From Gracilimonas sp965227215 (GTDB taxonomy: Bacteria > Bacteroidota > Rhodothermia > Balneolales > Balneolaceae): a stretch of DNA of 64,000 nt. Both the position numbers and the translations under genes were made by a program. This document shows, piece after piece, positions 18,385 to 26,203 of this stretch. Every line of letters begins with the position of its first letter. Within the stretch, counting starts at the first letter, position 1. Below the pieces are notes generated by a model that saw only the letters and a program-made list of their open reading frames with translations, was not told the DNA's origin and ran no database searches. The stretch is from assembly GCA_965227215.1 (NCBI GenBank), contig OZ245729.1, positions 124,001 through 188,000 on the forward strand. Direction: 5' to 3'.

Positions 18385-18947
18385 TATTGTCGCAACCAGT
18401 TTTGAATAAGTTTTGGTCCTTCCGTGGTAAGAATGCTTTCCGGATGAAATTGAATTCCCTGAATTGGGTATTCTTTGTGGCGAATACCCTGTATAACTCC
18501 ATCATCAGAATGAGCCGTAATTTCGAGAACATCAGGAATAGTATCCGGATCTAAAACCAGGGAATGATATCGGGTGGCAGTGAAGTCTTTCTCAGCGCCT
18601 TCAAATATAAATTTATTATCATGTGAAACTTTAGAGACTTTGCCGTGCATGAGTTTAGGGGCGTGCACAACTTTAGCGCCAAATACTTCACCAATGGCTT
18701 GATGACCCAGGCAAACTCCCAAAACAGGCGTCTCTTTACCCATCTCGCGAATAATTTCCTCGGTGATTCCGGCTTCATGAGGGCGACCCGGCCCTGGGGA
18801 AATTAGAATCTTAGATGGGTTTATTTTCCTGATCTCATCCAGCGTCATCGCATCATTTCGGATGACTTTGTAATCATCTGTTTCAGCAGCAACCAAATGC
18901 ACCAGATTGTAGGTAAAAGAGTCGTAGTTATCGATGATTAATACCAT
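18384..18947 (-). CDS. trpG: Anthranilate synthase component II (glutamine amidotransferase)
   Basis: 187 residues from the ATG at 18947, giving MVLIIDNYDSFTYNLV, the standard TrpG/PabA start. A longer frame would use TTG at 18953, two codons earlier. The catalytic cysteine is Cys79 in GVCLGHQAIG; His and Glu of the triad are in IQFHPES; the oxyanion region is SPGPGRP. It supplies ammonia to TrpE and could also serve p-aminobenzoate synthesis. It starts two bases after the trpS stop and overlaps trpD by one base. Confidence 0.95.
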   Translation of the reverse strand: MVLIIDNYDSFTYNLVHLVAAETDDYKVIRNDAMTLDEIRKINPSKILISPGPGRPHEAGITEEIIREMGKETPVLGVCLGHQAIGEVFGAKVVHAPKLMHGKVSKVSHDNKFIFEGAEKDFTATRYHSLVLDPDTIPDVLEITAHSDDGVIQGIRHKEYPIQGIQFHPESILTTEGPKLIQNWLRQ

Positions 18948-18949
18948 GA

Positions 18950-19936
18950 TCAAAAGTGCCTTACAATCCCGGTTACTTCTCTGATCGGTTCCATCACAGA
19001 CTCGGCTCGTTGACGGGCTTTCTTGCTACCTTCTTTTAGCACATCATGAACATAATCCAGGTCTTTAGCCAGTTCATGGCGGCGTTCACGTGCTTCACCA
19101 AAATAATTTTCGATCATTCCCAGCAGTTCTTTCTTCGCATGACCATAGCCATATCCACCGGCTTTATATTTAGCCGCTATTTCATCCTGAGTGTTTTTAT
19201 CCGCAAACAGCTTAATGAGGGCGAATACATTATCATTTTCGGGGTCTTTTGGATCTTCAAGCGGAATTGAATCCGTTTCTATTGACATAACCCGCTTTTT
19301 CAGCGCGTTGCCTTCTGCAAATATATTGATGGTGTTCTTATAGCTTTTACTCATTTTGCGTCCGTCAATCCCCGGAACAACGGCTACTGATTTCACAATA
19401 TGTTCTTCCGGTAGTTTGAGGAATTCGCCATCATAGGTATGATTGAATTTCCCTGCAAGATCACGACAAATTTCTATATTCTGTTTCTGATCCTGCCCAA
19501 CCGGCACCACATCGGAATGATAAATCAAGATATCAGCAGCCTGTAATATGGGGTAGGTAAACAGCCCTATATTAGGGTTCATACCTTGTGCAACTTTATC
19601 TTTATAAGCAACGCCTTTTTCCATCAAACTGACCGGAGCAAGTGTACCCAGAATCCAGGCAAGCTCTGTAACCTGCGGCACATCACTCTGTGCAAAAAAA
19701 GTACACTTCTCAGGATCCAAACCCAATGCCAGGTAGTCCAGTGCAATATCCCAGGTATTCTGGCGCACCTCTTCCCCGTTATTTACCGATGTAAGTGAAT
19801 GGTAATTTGCAATAAAGTAGAAGGCATCCCCTTTATCTTGGTTGGCTATGTGCTGGCGGATAGCGCCAAAGTAGTTACCAATATGAAGTTTCCCAGACGG
19901 TGTAATACCGGATAAAATAGTCTTTTTGTTACTCAT
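18950..19936 (-). CDS. trpS: Tryptophanyl-tRNA synthetase
   Basis: 328 residues, a normal class I TrpRS. The HIGH-like motif is KLHIGNYFGA (HIGN at 18-21), the KMSKS loop is intact at 194-198, and QDQKQNIEICRDLA is typical. It charges tRNA-Trp. It sits inside the biosynthetic operon, 9 bases after trpE and 2 bases before trpG. It is therefore expected to be under the same tryptophan attenuator, so both Trp synthesis and Trp charging would respond to the level of charged tRNA-Trp. Confidence 0.97.
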   Translation of the reverse strand: MSNKKTILSGITPSGKLHIGNYFGAIRQHIANQDKGDAFYFIANYHSLTSVNNGEEVRQNTWDIALDYLALGLDPEKCTFFAQSDVPQVTELAWILGTLAPVSLMEKGVAYKDKVAQGMNPNIGLFTYPILQAADILIYHSDVVPVGQDQKQNIEICRDLAGKFNHTYDGEFLKLPEEHIVKSVAVVPGIDGRKMSKSYKNTINIFAEGNALKKRVMSIETDSIPLEDPKDPENDNVFALIKLFADKNTQDEIAAKYKAGGYGYGHAKKELLGMIENYFGEARERRHELAKDLDYVHDVLKEGSKKARQRAESVMEPIREVTGIVRHF

Positions 19937-19945
19937 TGGTTTAAT

Positions 19946-21406
19946 TTATTGAATATCTAAAGCTACGCTGAGCGCCTGAATCAGAGCACCAGCTTTGTTT
20001 TGTGTTTCTTCGAATTCTTTAGTGGGATTACTATCGGCTACAATCCCGGCACCGGCCTGAATATAGGCTTTGTTGTTCGTTACCACCATCGTGCGGATGG
20101 CAATGCAGGTATCCATATTGCCGGAAAAATCGAAGTAGCCCACGGCTCCGGCATATGTCCCCCTTTTTGTGGGTTCAAGCTCATCGATGATTTCCATTGC
20201 TCGAATTTTCGGAGCCCCGCTCACGGTTCCTGCCGGAAAGCATTGCATCAGTGCATCCACAGAGGTTTGGTCATCCCTGAGCTCACCAACTACATCACTC
20301 ACGATGTGCATGACATGTGAATATCGCTCAATGACCTGATTTCGTTCCATTTTAACCGACCCGGCTTTACATACACGGGAAAGATCATTTCTTCCCAAAT
20401 CCACCAGCATAATATGTTCGGCCACTTCTTTGGGGTCGTTCTTTAAATCTTCTTCAAGAGCAAGATCTTCCTCATGAGTCTTTCCCCTTGGCCGGGTACC
20501 TGCTATCGGTAATACACGGGTTTCTCCCTCCTGAACCCGCACCAGAACTTCCGGTGATGAACCCACCAACTGAAAATCCTCGAAATCCAGATAGAACAAA
20601 TACGGCGAAGGGTTCACCATTCTTAAAGCCCGATACAGCATAAAGGGATCACCACTCATATCAGCTTCAAACCGTTGGGAAAGTACCACCTGGAAGATAT
20701 CTCCTTCATATATATACTCTTTCCCTTTTTCTACGATCCGCTCAAAATAATCCTGCTCCATGTTACTGGTAAGGGATTCCGTATCAATGCTAAACGAGCG
20801 GTTTTGATAATTGGAATTCAGAGCAGCGGATTCCATTTCATCAAGCGACTGCTGAGCCTTCCGGTAGGCTTCTTCAATATCATTTTCCTCATCTACAAAA
20901 ACCGTTTTTATTAACACCACCTGATGCTTCACATGATCAAAAGCGAAGATCTCATCATAAAATGCCCAAATGGCTTCCGGTAATTTCAGGTCATCTTCCG
21001 GCACATCGGGTAAATCTTCTACCAGTCGAAAGGTATCGTAGGCTGAGAAACCAACAGCCCCACCTTTTAATCGGGGAAGTTCGGGAAGTGTAGGTTCAGA
21101 GTAGGCGGTTGTCAGTTCTTTGAGCTTCTCAAAGTAGCCCTGATCAATGCTTTCATTTGACTCAGCCGATTGAAGCGTGGTTTGTTCACCATCGAACATG
21201 AGTTTTTGATAAGGATTTCTTCCAATAAAAGAATACCGGGCCAGCTGTTCCCCTCCTTCCACCGATTCCAGCAAAAACGGGAATTCAGCCCCCTCCCTTA
21301 TATTCATAAAAAGAGAAACCGGGGTAAGTACATCGGCCAGCAACCTTCTATACACCGGAACGGCTGTGTATTCATTACTAAGTTTTAAAAACTGCTCTTT
21401 GTTCAT
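19946..21406 (-). CDS. trpE: Anthranilate synthase component I
   Basis: 486 residues. Converts chorismate and ammonia to anthranilate with TrpG. The feedback site element LLES (45-48) followed by a serine at 59 in ARYSFIG matches the tryptophan-binding motif known from enteric TrpE, so allosteric inhibition by Trp is likely. The catalytic C-terminal half has GDIFQVVLSQRF, LPIAGTRPRGKT, GRNDLSRV and GTVSGAPKIRAMEII. The first structural gene of the operon, 133 bases after the attenuator terminator. Confidence 0.97.
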   Translation of the reverse strand: MNKEQFLKLSNEYTAVPVYRRLLADVLTPVSLFMNIREGAEFPFLLESVEGGEQLARYSFIGRNPYQKLMFDGEQTTLQSAESNESIDQGYFEKLKELTTAYSEPTLPELPRLKGGAVGFSAYDTFRLVEDLPDVPEDDLKLPEAIWAFYDEIFAFDHVKHQVVLIKTVFVDEENDIEEAYRKAQQSLDEMESAALNSNYQNRSFSIDTESLTSNMEQDYFERIVEKGKEYIYEGDIFQVVLSQRFEADMSGDPFMLYRALRMVNPSPYLFYLDFEDFQLVGSSPEVLVRVQEGETRVLPIAGTRPRGKTHEEDLALEEDLKNDPKEVAEHIMLVDLGRNDLSRVCKAGSVKMERNQVIERYSHVMHIVSDVVGELRDDQTSVDALMQCFPAGTVSGAPKIRAMEIIDELEPTKRGTYAGAVGYFDFSGNMDTCIAIRTMVVTNNKAYIQAGAGIVADSNPTKEFEETQNKAGALIQALSVALDIQ

Positions 21407-21430
21407 AACCTTTTTTGGAAACTAACATTC

Positions 21431-21453
21431 ACTCCGACGCAGAGCGTCAGGAG
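21431..21453. repeat. Short hairpin with AGA triloop
   Basis: GACGC (21436-21440), AGA, GCGTC (21444-21448), flanked by CTCC and GGAG (21432-21435 and 21450-21453) with one unpaired base. It lies in the leader between the attenuator and trpE. The same design, a short GC stem closed by AGA or TCT, occurs at 41208-41218 and 41261-41273, so it may be a dispersed palindromic element. No T run follows. Confidence 0.5.
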
Positions 21454-21474
21454 CGAGTTGAAAAATCTGTTCAT

Positions 21475-21525
21475 CGTTATTGGTTATTCAAAAGACTATT
21501 AACGCTTCACGAATAACCAATAACG
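21475..21525. repeat. Perfect 15-bp inverted repeat in the trpE leader
   Basis: CGTTATTGGTTATTC at 21475-21489 is the exact reverse complement of 21511-21525, with a 21-base spacer. It lies downstream of the attenuator terminator and upstream of trpE in the transcript. The read-through RNA would fold into a long A/U-rich hairpin without a T run. Possible roles are RNA stability or a processing site; an insertion scar is another possibility. Confidence 0.7.
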
Positions 21526-21538
21526 AATTCATATAAAT

Positions 21539-21576
21539 AAAAAAACCCACCATTCAACAGAACAGTGGGTTTTTTC
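21539..21576 (-). terminator. Attenuator terminator of the trp operon (segments 3:4)
   Basis: On the minus strand, A-rich ACCCAC (21570-21565) pairs with GTGGGT (21550-21545), extended by A-T pairs to a stem of 11, with a loop of 14 bases and a T run to 21539. It lies between the leader peptide and trpE and is the intrinsic terminator of the attenuation device. Confidence 0.9.
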
Positions 21577-21634
21577 AAATTCTTTAATCAATCGCTCAAT
21601 CACATACGAGACCCACTGTTATATTCTACAACAG
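21561..21634 (-). promoter_or_regulatory. Antiterminator and pause hairpin of the trp attenuator
   Basis: Segment 2, AACAGTGGGT (plus-strand complement at 21611-21620), is perfectly complementary over 10 bases to segment 3, ACCCACTGTT (complement at 21561-21570), which is also the left arm of the terminator. Segment 1, CTGTT (complement at 21630-21634), pairs with AACAG of segment 2 over 5 bases. The three alternative hairpins 1:2, 2:3 and 3:4 reproduce the classical layout. Segment 2 lies inside the leader-peptide codons 19-22. A ribosome stalled on the Trp codons would cover segment 1 and free segment 2; one reaching the stop codon would cover segment 2. Confidence 0.9.
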
Positions 21635-21674
21635 GCCACCACCAAGCATTAGTTTGAACGATTTGTTTTTTCAT
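21600..21674 (-). CDS. trpL: trp operon leader peptide with three consecutive Trp codons
   Basis: 24 codons plus TGA, too short for routine gene callers. The peptide starts MKKQIVQTNAWWW, followed by PVVEYNSGSRM. The three TGG codons (residues 11-13, bases 21644-21636) in such a short frame directly upstream of a terminator and trpE define it as a Trp-sensing leader peptide. No Shine-Dalgarno sequence precedes the ATG, and the predicted transcription start is only about 3-4 bases upstream, so it may be translated as a near-leaderless message. The peptide itself has no expected role beyond ribosome positioning. The arrangement is read directly from the sequence; regulation by charged tRNA-Trp follows from the known mechanism. 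Confidence 0.92.
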   Translation of the reverse strand: MKKQIVQTNAWWWPVVEYNSGSRM

Positions 21675-21683
21675 AACGCGTCG

Positions 21684-21712
21684 AATATAACGGCATAAAA
21701 AAGTACATGCAA
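21684..21712 (-). promoter_or_regulatory. Predicted promoter of the trp operon
   Basis: On the minus strand, TTGCAT (21712-21707), 17 bases, then TATATT (21689-21684). Read as a Bacteroidota-type promoter it is ATTG-N20-TATATTCG, close to TTTG-N19-21-TAnnTTTG. Either reading puts the transcription start near 21677-21678. It is the only good match I see upstream of trpL. Confidence 0.6.
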
Positions 21713-21809
21713 TACCTTTTAATATTAATCTAGAATGAATTGTAACATTTTGATAGGATTCTACTCTATTACGTATATCACTATAATTTTAATTGATTAA
21801 AAGACAACC

Positions 21810-22628
21810 ATGAAGAAGATTAAAACAATACTTTCATTATTTTTGATGGTAAGCCTTATTAGTTGCAGTGTGACTAATACAGAAGTAAAAGAGAAGTCTG
21901 ACAAAGAATTTGTTCCATCTCCTAAGACTCAAGTTCAAAAAAACCAAGTTAATTGCGATCCCCCTGAACAACCATGTGATGACTGGTTGCATCATTTTGA
22001 TGAATCGACCTTGTTACAACCACAAAACAATAGCTTCCAAGAAACTTCAGTTTATTTTTCTTGGGAAAATGACTCGAACAATCCCTCTTTTGCAAAATAC
22101 TCTTTAATTATAGATGATAATTCCAGCTTTCAATATCCCGAATTTGTTTTTGATGATATTGTATCTGAATCTAAAACGGTATATGGTTTAAATAGAAACA
22201 CTAAATATTATTGGAAGGTGATTACATATGGTCAGGATCCTAATGGAGATCCTATGGATACTTGGATAACAGCTAATAGTGAAGTGAGAACTGTTCGTAT
22301 TCGTCCGCAGTCATCAAACCTCAATGGTTCTCTATATCAGAATAAACCTCAATTATCTTGGACTCATAGTAATGGAACAAGTAAGTTATTTAGAGAATCA
22401 TATGCATCTTCGATACAATCTGCTTTTTTTTCATTTAATAACATTGGTTCTCATGTTGTTGCCGAGAGTCAATTTTCTCAAGATTTTATAATGCCACAAA
22501 ATGCTCAATTGTTTAATACAATCTCTTACCATGTCGTGAATTACAATTCTCAGGGCTGGCCCAGTTTAAGAAGTAATTACGTGTTTTATGAAATTGATGA
22601 AGGTGGTGGAGGATTTGGCGGCTTCTAA
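21810..22628 (+). CDS. Lipoprotein with fibronectin type III-like region
   Basis: 272 residues. Signal peptide with lipobox SLISC, Cys19. After a polar linker, residues about 68-170 look like a fibronectin type III domain (SVYFSWENDSNN, and GLNRNTKYYWKVITYG, the usual strand F signature). The C-terminus is a Gly-rich GGGGFGG tail. The gene is visibly richer in A/T than its neighbours, has its own terminator and no operon partner. It is divergent from the trp leader. Function unknown; surface-exposed or periplasmic anchoring is likely. Possibly acquired horizontally, based on base composition by eye only. Confidence 0.78.
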   Translation: MKKIKTILSLFLMVSLISCSVTNTEVKEKSDKEFVPSPKTQVQKNQVNCDPPEQPCDDWLHHFDESTLLQPQNNSFQETSVYFSWENDSNNPSFAKYSLIIDDNSSFQYPEFVFDDIVSESKTVYGLNRNTKYYWKVITYGQDPNGDPMDTWITANSEVRTVRIRPQSSNLNGSLYQNKPQLSWTHSNGTSKLFRESYASSIQSAFFSFNNIGSHVVAESQFSQDFIMPQNAQLFNTISYHVVNYNSQGWPSLRSNYVFYEIDEGGGGFGGF

Positions 22629-22632
22629 AATT

Positions 22633-22657
22633 AAAAGCTCCTTTTGGAGCTTTTTTT
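22633..22657 (+). terminator. Rho-independent terminator
   Basis: AAAAGCTCC (22633-22641), loop TTTT, GGAGC (22646-22650), then seven T. It lies 4 bases after the lipoprotein stop and isolates that gene from the following operon. Confidence 0.9.
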
Positions 22658-22745
22658 ATTGCAATGTATAATAGGTGAAACGGTATTGGATTTAAGAACC
22701 CTGAATCCTTACCATTAGAAATAATCTTTTAGCAGCAAAATTATT

Positions 22746-23558
22746 TTGAAGCACCTATTCATCTACACTACTTTTTTGCTTGGTTTAAGCACCGTGTTTC
22801 TCTCTTGTGATTCGACTACTTCACCAAGAAGTCCATTTCCAGATTCACCATCCATCGAATCTTTGAACATAACCCCTCCGGAAATTAATTTTTCTCTCCA
22901 GCAAGACGGATACAAGGACACTACTGTTACTTTTACTATTCTCTCTCAAATCAGTGACATAATTGGAAACCAGAATCCAAGGTTTTTTGTGTCTCTTAAG
23001 AGTTCCGGGGAGTCTGTTTCAGAAGGAGAATTGTCGCCTTCAAATTCTCAGCAGCATAATTACGGTGCGGAAGTAAATATTAACACCACTACTACCTCTA
23101 TAGAAAATTACATTGTGAGTGTTTTTCTTGAAAGTAATCCCGACAATTATGCACAAACCGGTTTTAAAGTAAATGGCTTCCCAAATAATCCACCTACAAT
23201 TATAGAAGTTAATAACCCAGAAGAAGTTACTATTCCCAACGAAGGTGAAACTACAGATGTTTTTTTTACTGCTAAAGTCAACGATTTAGATGGTCAGAAT
23301 AATATTGACCAGGTGCTTATCGAGTTCCTAAATGAAGATGGATCAAAATTAATCCCTGAGCCTAATAAATTATTGGATGATGGGAATAGTGGTCCGGATG
23401 GTAGCGGAGATCAAGTTGCCGGAGACTCTGTGTACACTATAGCATTTACTATTACATCAGCAAATACACCGAATAATAGAACAGCACAATATTTTGCTAT
23501 CGACAAAGCCGGCCTTTCAAGTGATACTGTTGAAACTTCTTTTAATATCGTAGAATAA
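22746..23558 (+). CDS. Lipoprotein with Ig/cadherin-like domains
   Basis: 270 residues from a TTG start, chosen because it gives an immediate signal peptide (MKHLFIYTTFLLGL) with lipobox VFLSC, Cys21; there is no in-frame ATG near it. The rest is beta-rich: a domain at about 45-145 and a second at about 150-268, which carries acidic runs, DLDGQNN and DDGNSGPDGSGD, suggesting calcium binding. This ending (gap, dosage of Asp and Gly, then YTIAF) is common in secreted Bacteroidota proteins. It is the first gene of a tight run; the next ATG is 3 bases after its stop. Function unknown, likely surface-associated. Confidence 0.72.
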   Translation: MKHLFIYTTFLLGLSTVFLSCDSTTSPRSPFPDSPSIESLNITPPEINFSLQQDGYKDTTVTFTILSQISDIIGNQNPRFFVSLKSSGESVSEGELSPSNSQQHNYGAEVNINTTTTSIENYIVSVFLESNPDNYAQTGFKVNGFPNNPPTIIEVNNPEEVTIPNEGETTDVFFTAKVNDLDGQNNIDQVLIEFLNEDGSKLIPEPNKLLDDGNSGPDGSGDQVAGDSVYTIAFTITSANTPNNRTAQYFAIDKAGLSSDTVETSFNIVE

Positions 23559-23561
23559 AGA

Positions 23562-25148
23562 ATGAAGTATTTACTCTCTCTTATATTTTTACTTCTAATA
23601 CCTTTTTTAAACTATGCTCAGATCATCGGGCCAATTGATGATAATTTTAACTCCATTCGGCAAAACACCATAAGTACTATTGCTGCTTACGGAGATACTA
23701 TATGGATTGGCCCAAAATTGAATAGAAATATCAGTAATAATGCCGAGTGGTTTACTCCTCAGAATGCAGACAGTGTGGTAAATGGCATTGGGCGCGTTTA
23801 TTCTCTTGAGTTGGGGCGAGATACAGTTTTAGCAGGTCTTGGGTTTACTTCAGAAATAACAGATGCCAGCGTTGCTGCAAGTTATGGTTACTATAAAAGT
23901 ATTGATGGTGGTGAGAATTGGGAGTATTTAGATTTTCCTCTTGATCCCAGAGGCGAATCAGATACAACATTTATATATGGTGGTGTAACCTATGATCGGA
24001 TTAGAATCACAGTACCTGAACAATCTCCACCTTATTCTATTGACTTCAGAGAGAATATTATTCTTTCAGCTAACTGGGCATCAGGTTTATTAAGAAGTAC
24101 TGACTTTGGAGATACTTGGGAGCGGGTTATTCTCCCTCCAGCTCAAGTTGATGAACTTACCCCCGAACGTAACGACTATTATTGGATCACCTGCATAGAG
24201 CGGGATGAAAACAATAATTGCATTGAATCAATCAATAAGTATAATTCTGTAAGTGATGACAACTTGAAGGGATTTGGTGTTCTTATAGATTCTAAAGAGC
24301 GTGTTTGGTTCGGAAGTGCAGGCGGTATAAATATCTCCGAAAATGCTCTTACTGCACCTACTGATAGTATTGCTTGGCAGCATGTAAGTTATAATGGCAG
24401 TTCTGATGGATTAATTGGAAACTGGATCATTTCTATTGTAGAAGAACCCGGTACAGATCGTATCTGGATGACCAACTGGATTGCTACACAGCCGCAGAAG
24501 CAAGGCATAGTCTATACCGATGACGGCGGGCAAACATTCACACAAATGTTGATTGGAGAGCGTATAAATGATATTGGTTTTAAAGATGGATATGTGTTTG
24601 CAACTGGAGAAAATGGGTTGTTTATCTCGCCGAATGGCGGAGATACCTGGATAAAATCACCCCAAATAAAAAGCCCGAATACCTTTATCAAGAAATCCGC
24701 TGTGTTTTACTCAGCCACTTCAACAACCAACCGGGTATGGGTTTCTACGAGTGATGGCATTGCTTCTCATGAATGCTGCATACCTAACCAGGTTTTTGAT
24801 AATTGGGAAATAACCCGCGTTAACTTTCCTCTAAAAGGCGGAAATGTGCATGATGAAGGCCGAGATGTAAGCACTTATGCCTACCCTAATCCTTTTTCAC
24901 CGACCGTACACGAATTGGTGCGAATCAAGTTTGAAGTAGAAAATCAAGGGAATGTGAACATCCGGGTTTTTGATTTCGGGATGAATCTCGTCCGGGAGAT
25001 CGAAAACGATTCTTTCTCCCCGGGTACTTACGAAGCTGTTTGGGACGGCGTTGACGGTAAAGGAAGAAAAGTAGCAAACGGAGCTTATATATATGTGATT
25101 GAGATGTCCGGTGCCCGCAAGAATGGTAAAATTTTGGTGGTGGATTAA
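23562..25148 (+). CDS. Secreted beta-propeller-like protein with type IX secretion style C-terminal domain
   Basis: 528 residues. Signal peptide (about 1-19, LNYAQ). The body has repeated motifs of sortilin/BNR-type propellers (SIDGGENWEYL, RSTDFGDTWERV, YTDDGGQTFTQM, SPNGGDTWIKS). The C-terminal about 85 residues start with YAYPNPFSP and contain FDFGMNLVREI and WDGVDGKGRKVANGAYIYVIE, a FlgD-like/type A sorting domain recognised by the type IX secretion system. Predicted to be exported through the outer membrane and possibly attached to the surface. It is followed by two PorV-like barrel genes, the second partners of such cargo in other systems. Ends with a one-base overlap (TAATG). Confidence 0.85.
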   Translation: MKYLLSLIFLLLIPFLNYAQIIGPIDDNFNSIRQNTISTIAAYGDTIWIGPKLNRNISNNAEWFTPQNADSVVNGIGRVYSLELGRDTVLAGLGFTSEITDASVAASYGYYKSIDGGENWEYLDFPLDPRGESDTTFIYGGVTYDRIRITVPEQSPPYSIDFRENIILSANWASGLLRSTDFGDTWERVILPPAQVDELTPERNDYYWITCIERDENNNCIESINKYNSVSDDNLKGFGVLIDSKERVWFGSAGGINISENALTAPTDSIAWQHVSYNGSSDGLIGNWIISIVEEPGTDRIWMTNWIATQPQKQGIVYTDDGGQTFTQMLIGERINDIGFKDGYVFATGENGLFISPNGGDTWIKSPQIKSPNTFIKKSAVFYSATSTTNRVWVSTSDGIASHECCIPNQVFDNWEITRVNFPLKGGNVHDEGRDVSTYAYPNPFSPTVHELVRIKFEVENQGNVNIRVFDFGMNLVREIENDSFSPGTYEAVWDGVDGKGRKVANGAYIYVIEMSGARKNGKILVVD

Positions 25149-26203
25149 TGAAAATCACCTACAAACATATCAACAAAGCACTATTCTCTGGTATAATCCT
25201 TTGGTTTGGGATGATCTCTCCTTCACTACTGGCTCAGAACGGCGGATTTGCCGGTGCCTCTTACCGAATGGGATTCAGTGCTCGTGGGATGGCTATGAGC
25301 AATGCTATGAGTGCGGTAACGTCCGAAGGTGCTTTCGCTTACTATAATCCGGCTCAAGCGGCACTGGCGTTATCTACCCGGCAGACCGATCTTACAGTTG
25401 GTGCACTTAAATTCGACCGTGTTTTTCAGAGTTCTGGCATTCATCTCCAGCTCCCTCCCAGTGCCGGTATTACTTTTAACCTTATGCGAGCTGGAGTTAA
25501 AGACATTGACGGCCGAACGGTAAGCGGCTACCCAACCGGTTTATTTACGGTGAATGAGTACCAGCTGTCCAGCAACTTTGGAATCCGGCTCAGCGAGAAA
25601 TTCAATGCAGGTGTAGGACTTAAGTTCAGTATGGCCGATTATCACACCGAACTCGACAATGCTTTTACCGTGGGGGTGGATCTCGGTGCCCTGTATCGGG
25701 CCGGGGAATACCTGAACATCGGTTTTTCAGTCAAAGACCTGTTTGCCAATTATTCCTGGAATGCACAAAATTTATATAATCTGGATCAGGCCCGGAATGT
25801 GGTGAATAACTTCCCTACCCGTGTCATTATTGGTTTTGCCTACCAGAAAGAGCTTTTCACTGTTTCTGCTGATTATGAGCTCCAAAGTTACAGCTCCGAA
25901 ATAGAAACCACCGATTTTTTCATTGATAACGGGGTTCCATCTACCATTACTACCACCGAAACCATCAATACGAGTTCCTCACAAATTCGATTGGGCGGTT
26001 CTTGGAAGGCTCATGAACGATTTACCTTTCGGGCCGGCTGGAACCTGCCTGAAGCCTCAAATTTGGATAGCTGGGGACTTAGCAGTGGTTTTTCCATTCA
26101 TCTGCCATTTGACGTATTTTCTCCCTCTATAGATTATGCCTTTGTCATGGAGCCGTACCGAATTTCAAACATGCATGTATTTTCATTACGCCTGAATTTA
26201 TGA
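25148..26203 (+). CDS. PorV/UPF0164-like outer-membrane barrel protein
   Basis: 351 residues. Signal peptide (about 1-29, PSLLAQ). N-terminal GASYRMGFSARGMAMSNAMSAV and AFAYYNPAQAAL are the signature of PorV/PorQ-like proteins (a Gly-Ala-rich turn followed by YYNPA). About 12-14 amphipathic strands follow, ending in an aromatic-rich strand (HVFSLRLNL). In type IX systems PorV is a shuttle that takes cargo from the translocon. This copy lies directly behind a cargo-like gene and overlaps the next PorV-like gene by four bases, so a dedicated role is plausible. It could also be a general surface porin. Confidence 0.8.
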   Translation: MKITYKHINKALFSGIILWFGMISPSLLAQNGGFAGASYRMGFSARGMAMSNAMSAVTSEGAFAYYNPAQAALALSTRQTDLTVGALKFDRVFQSSGIHLQLPPSAGITFNLMRAGVKDIDGRTVSGYPTGLFTVNEYQLSSNFGIRLSEKFNAGVGLKFSMADYHTELDNAFTVGVDLGALYRAGEYLNIGFSVKDLFANYSWNAQNLYNLDQARNVVNNFPTRVIIGFAYQKELFTVSADYELQSYSSEIETTDFFIDNGVPSTITTTETINTSSSQIRLGGSWKAHERFTFRAGWNLPEASNLDSWGLSSGFSIHLPFDVFSPSIDYAFVMEPYRISNMHVFSLRLNL

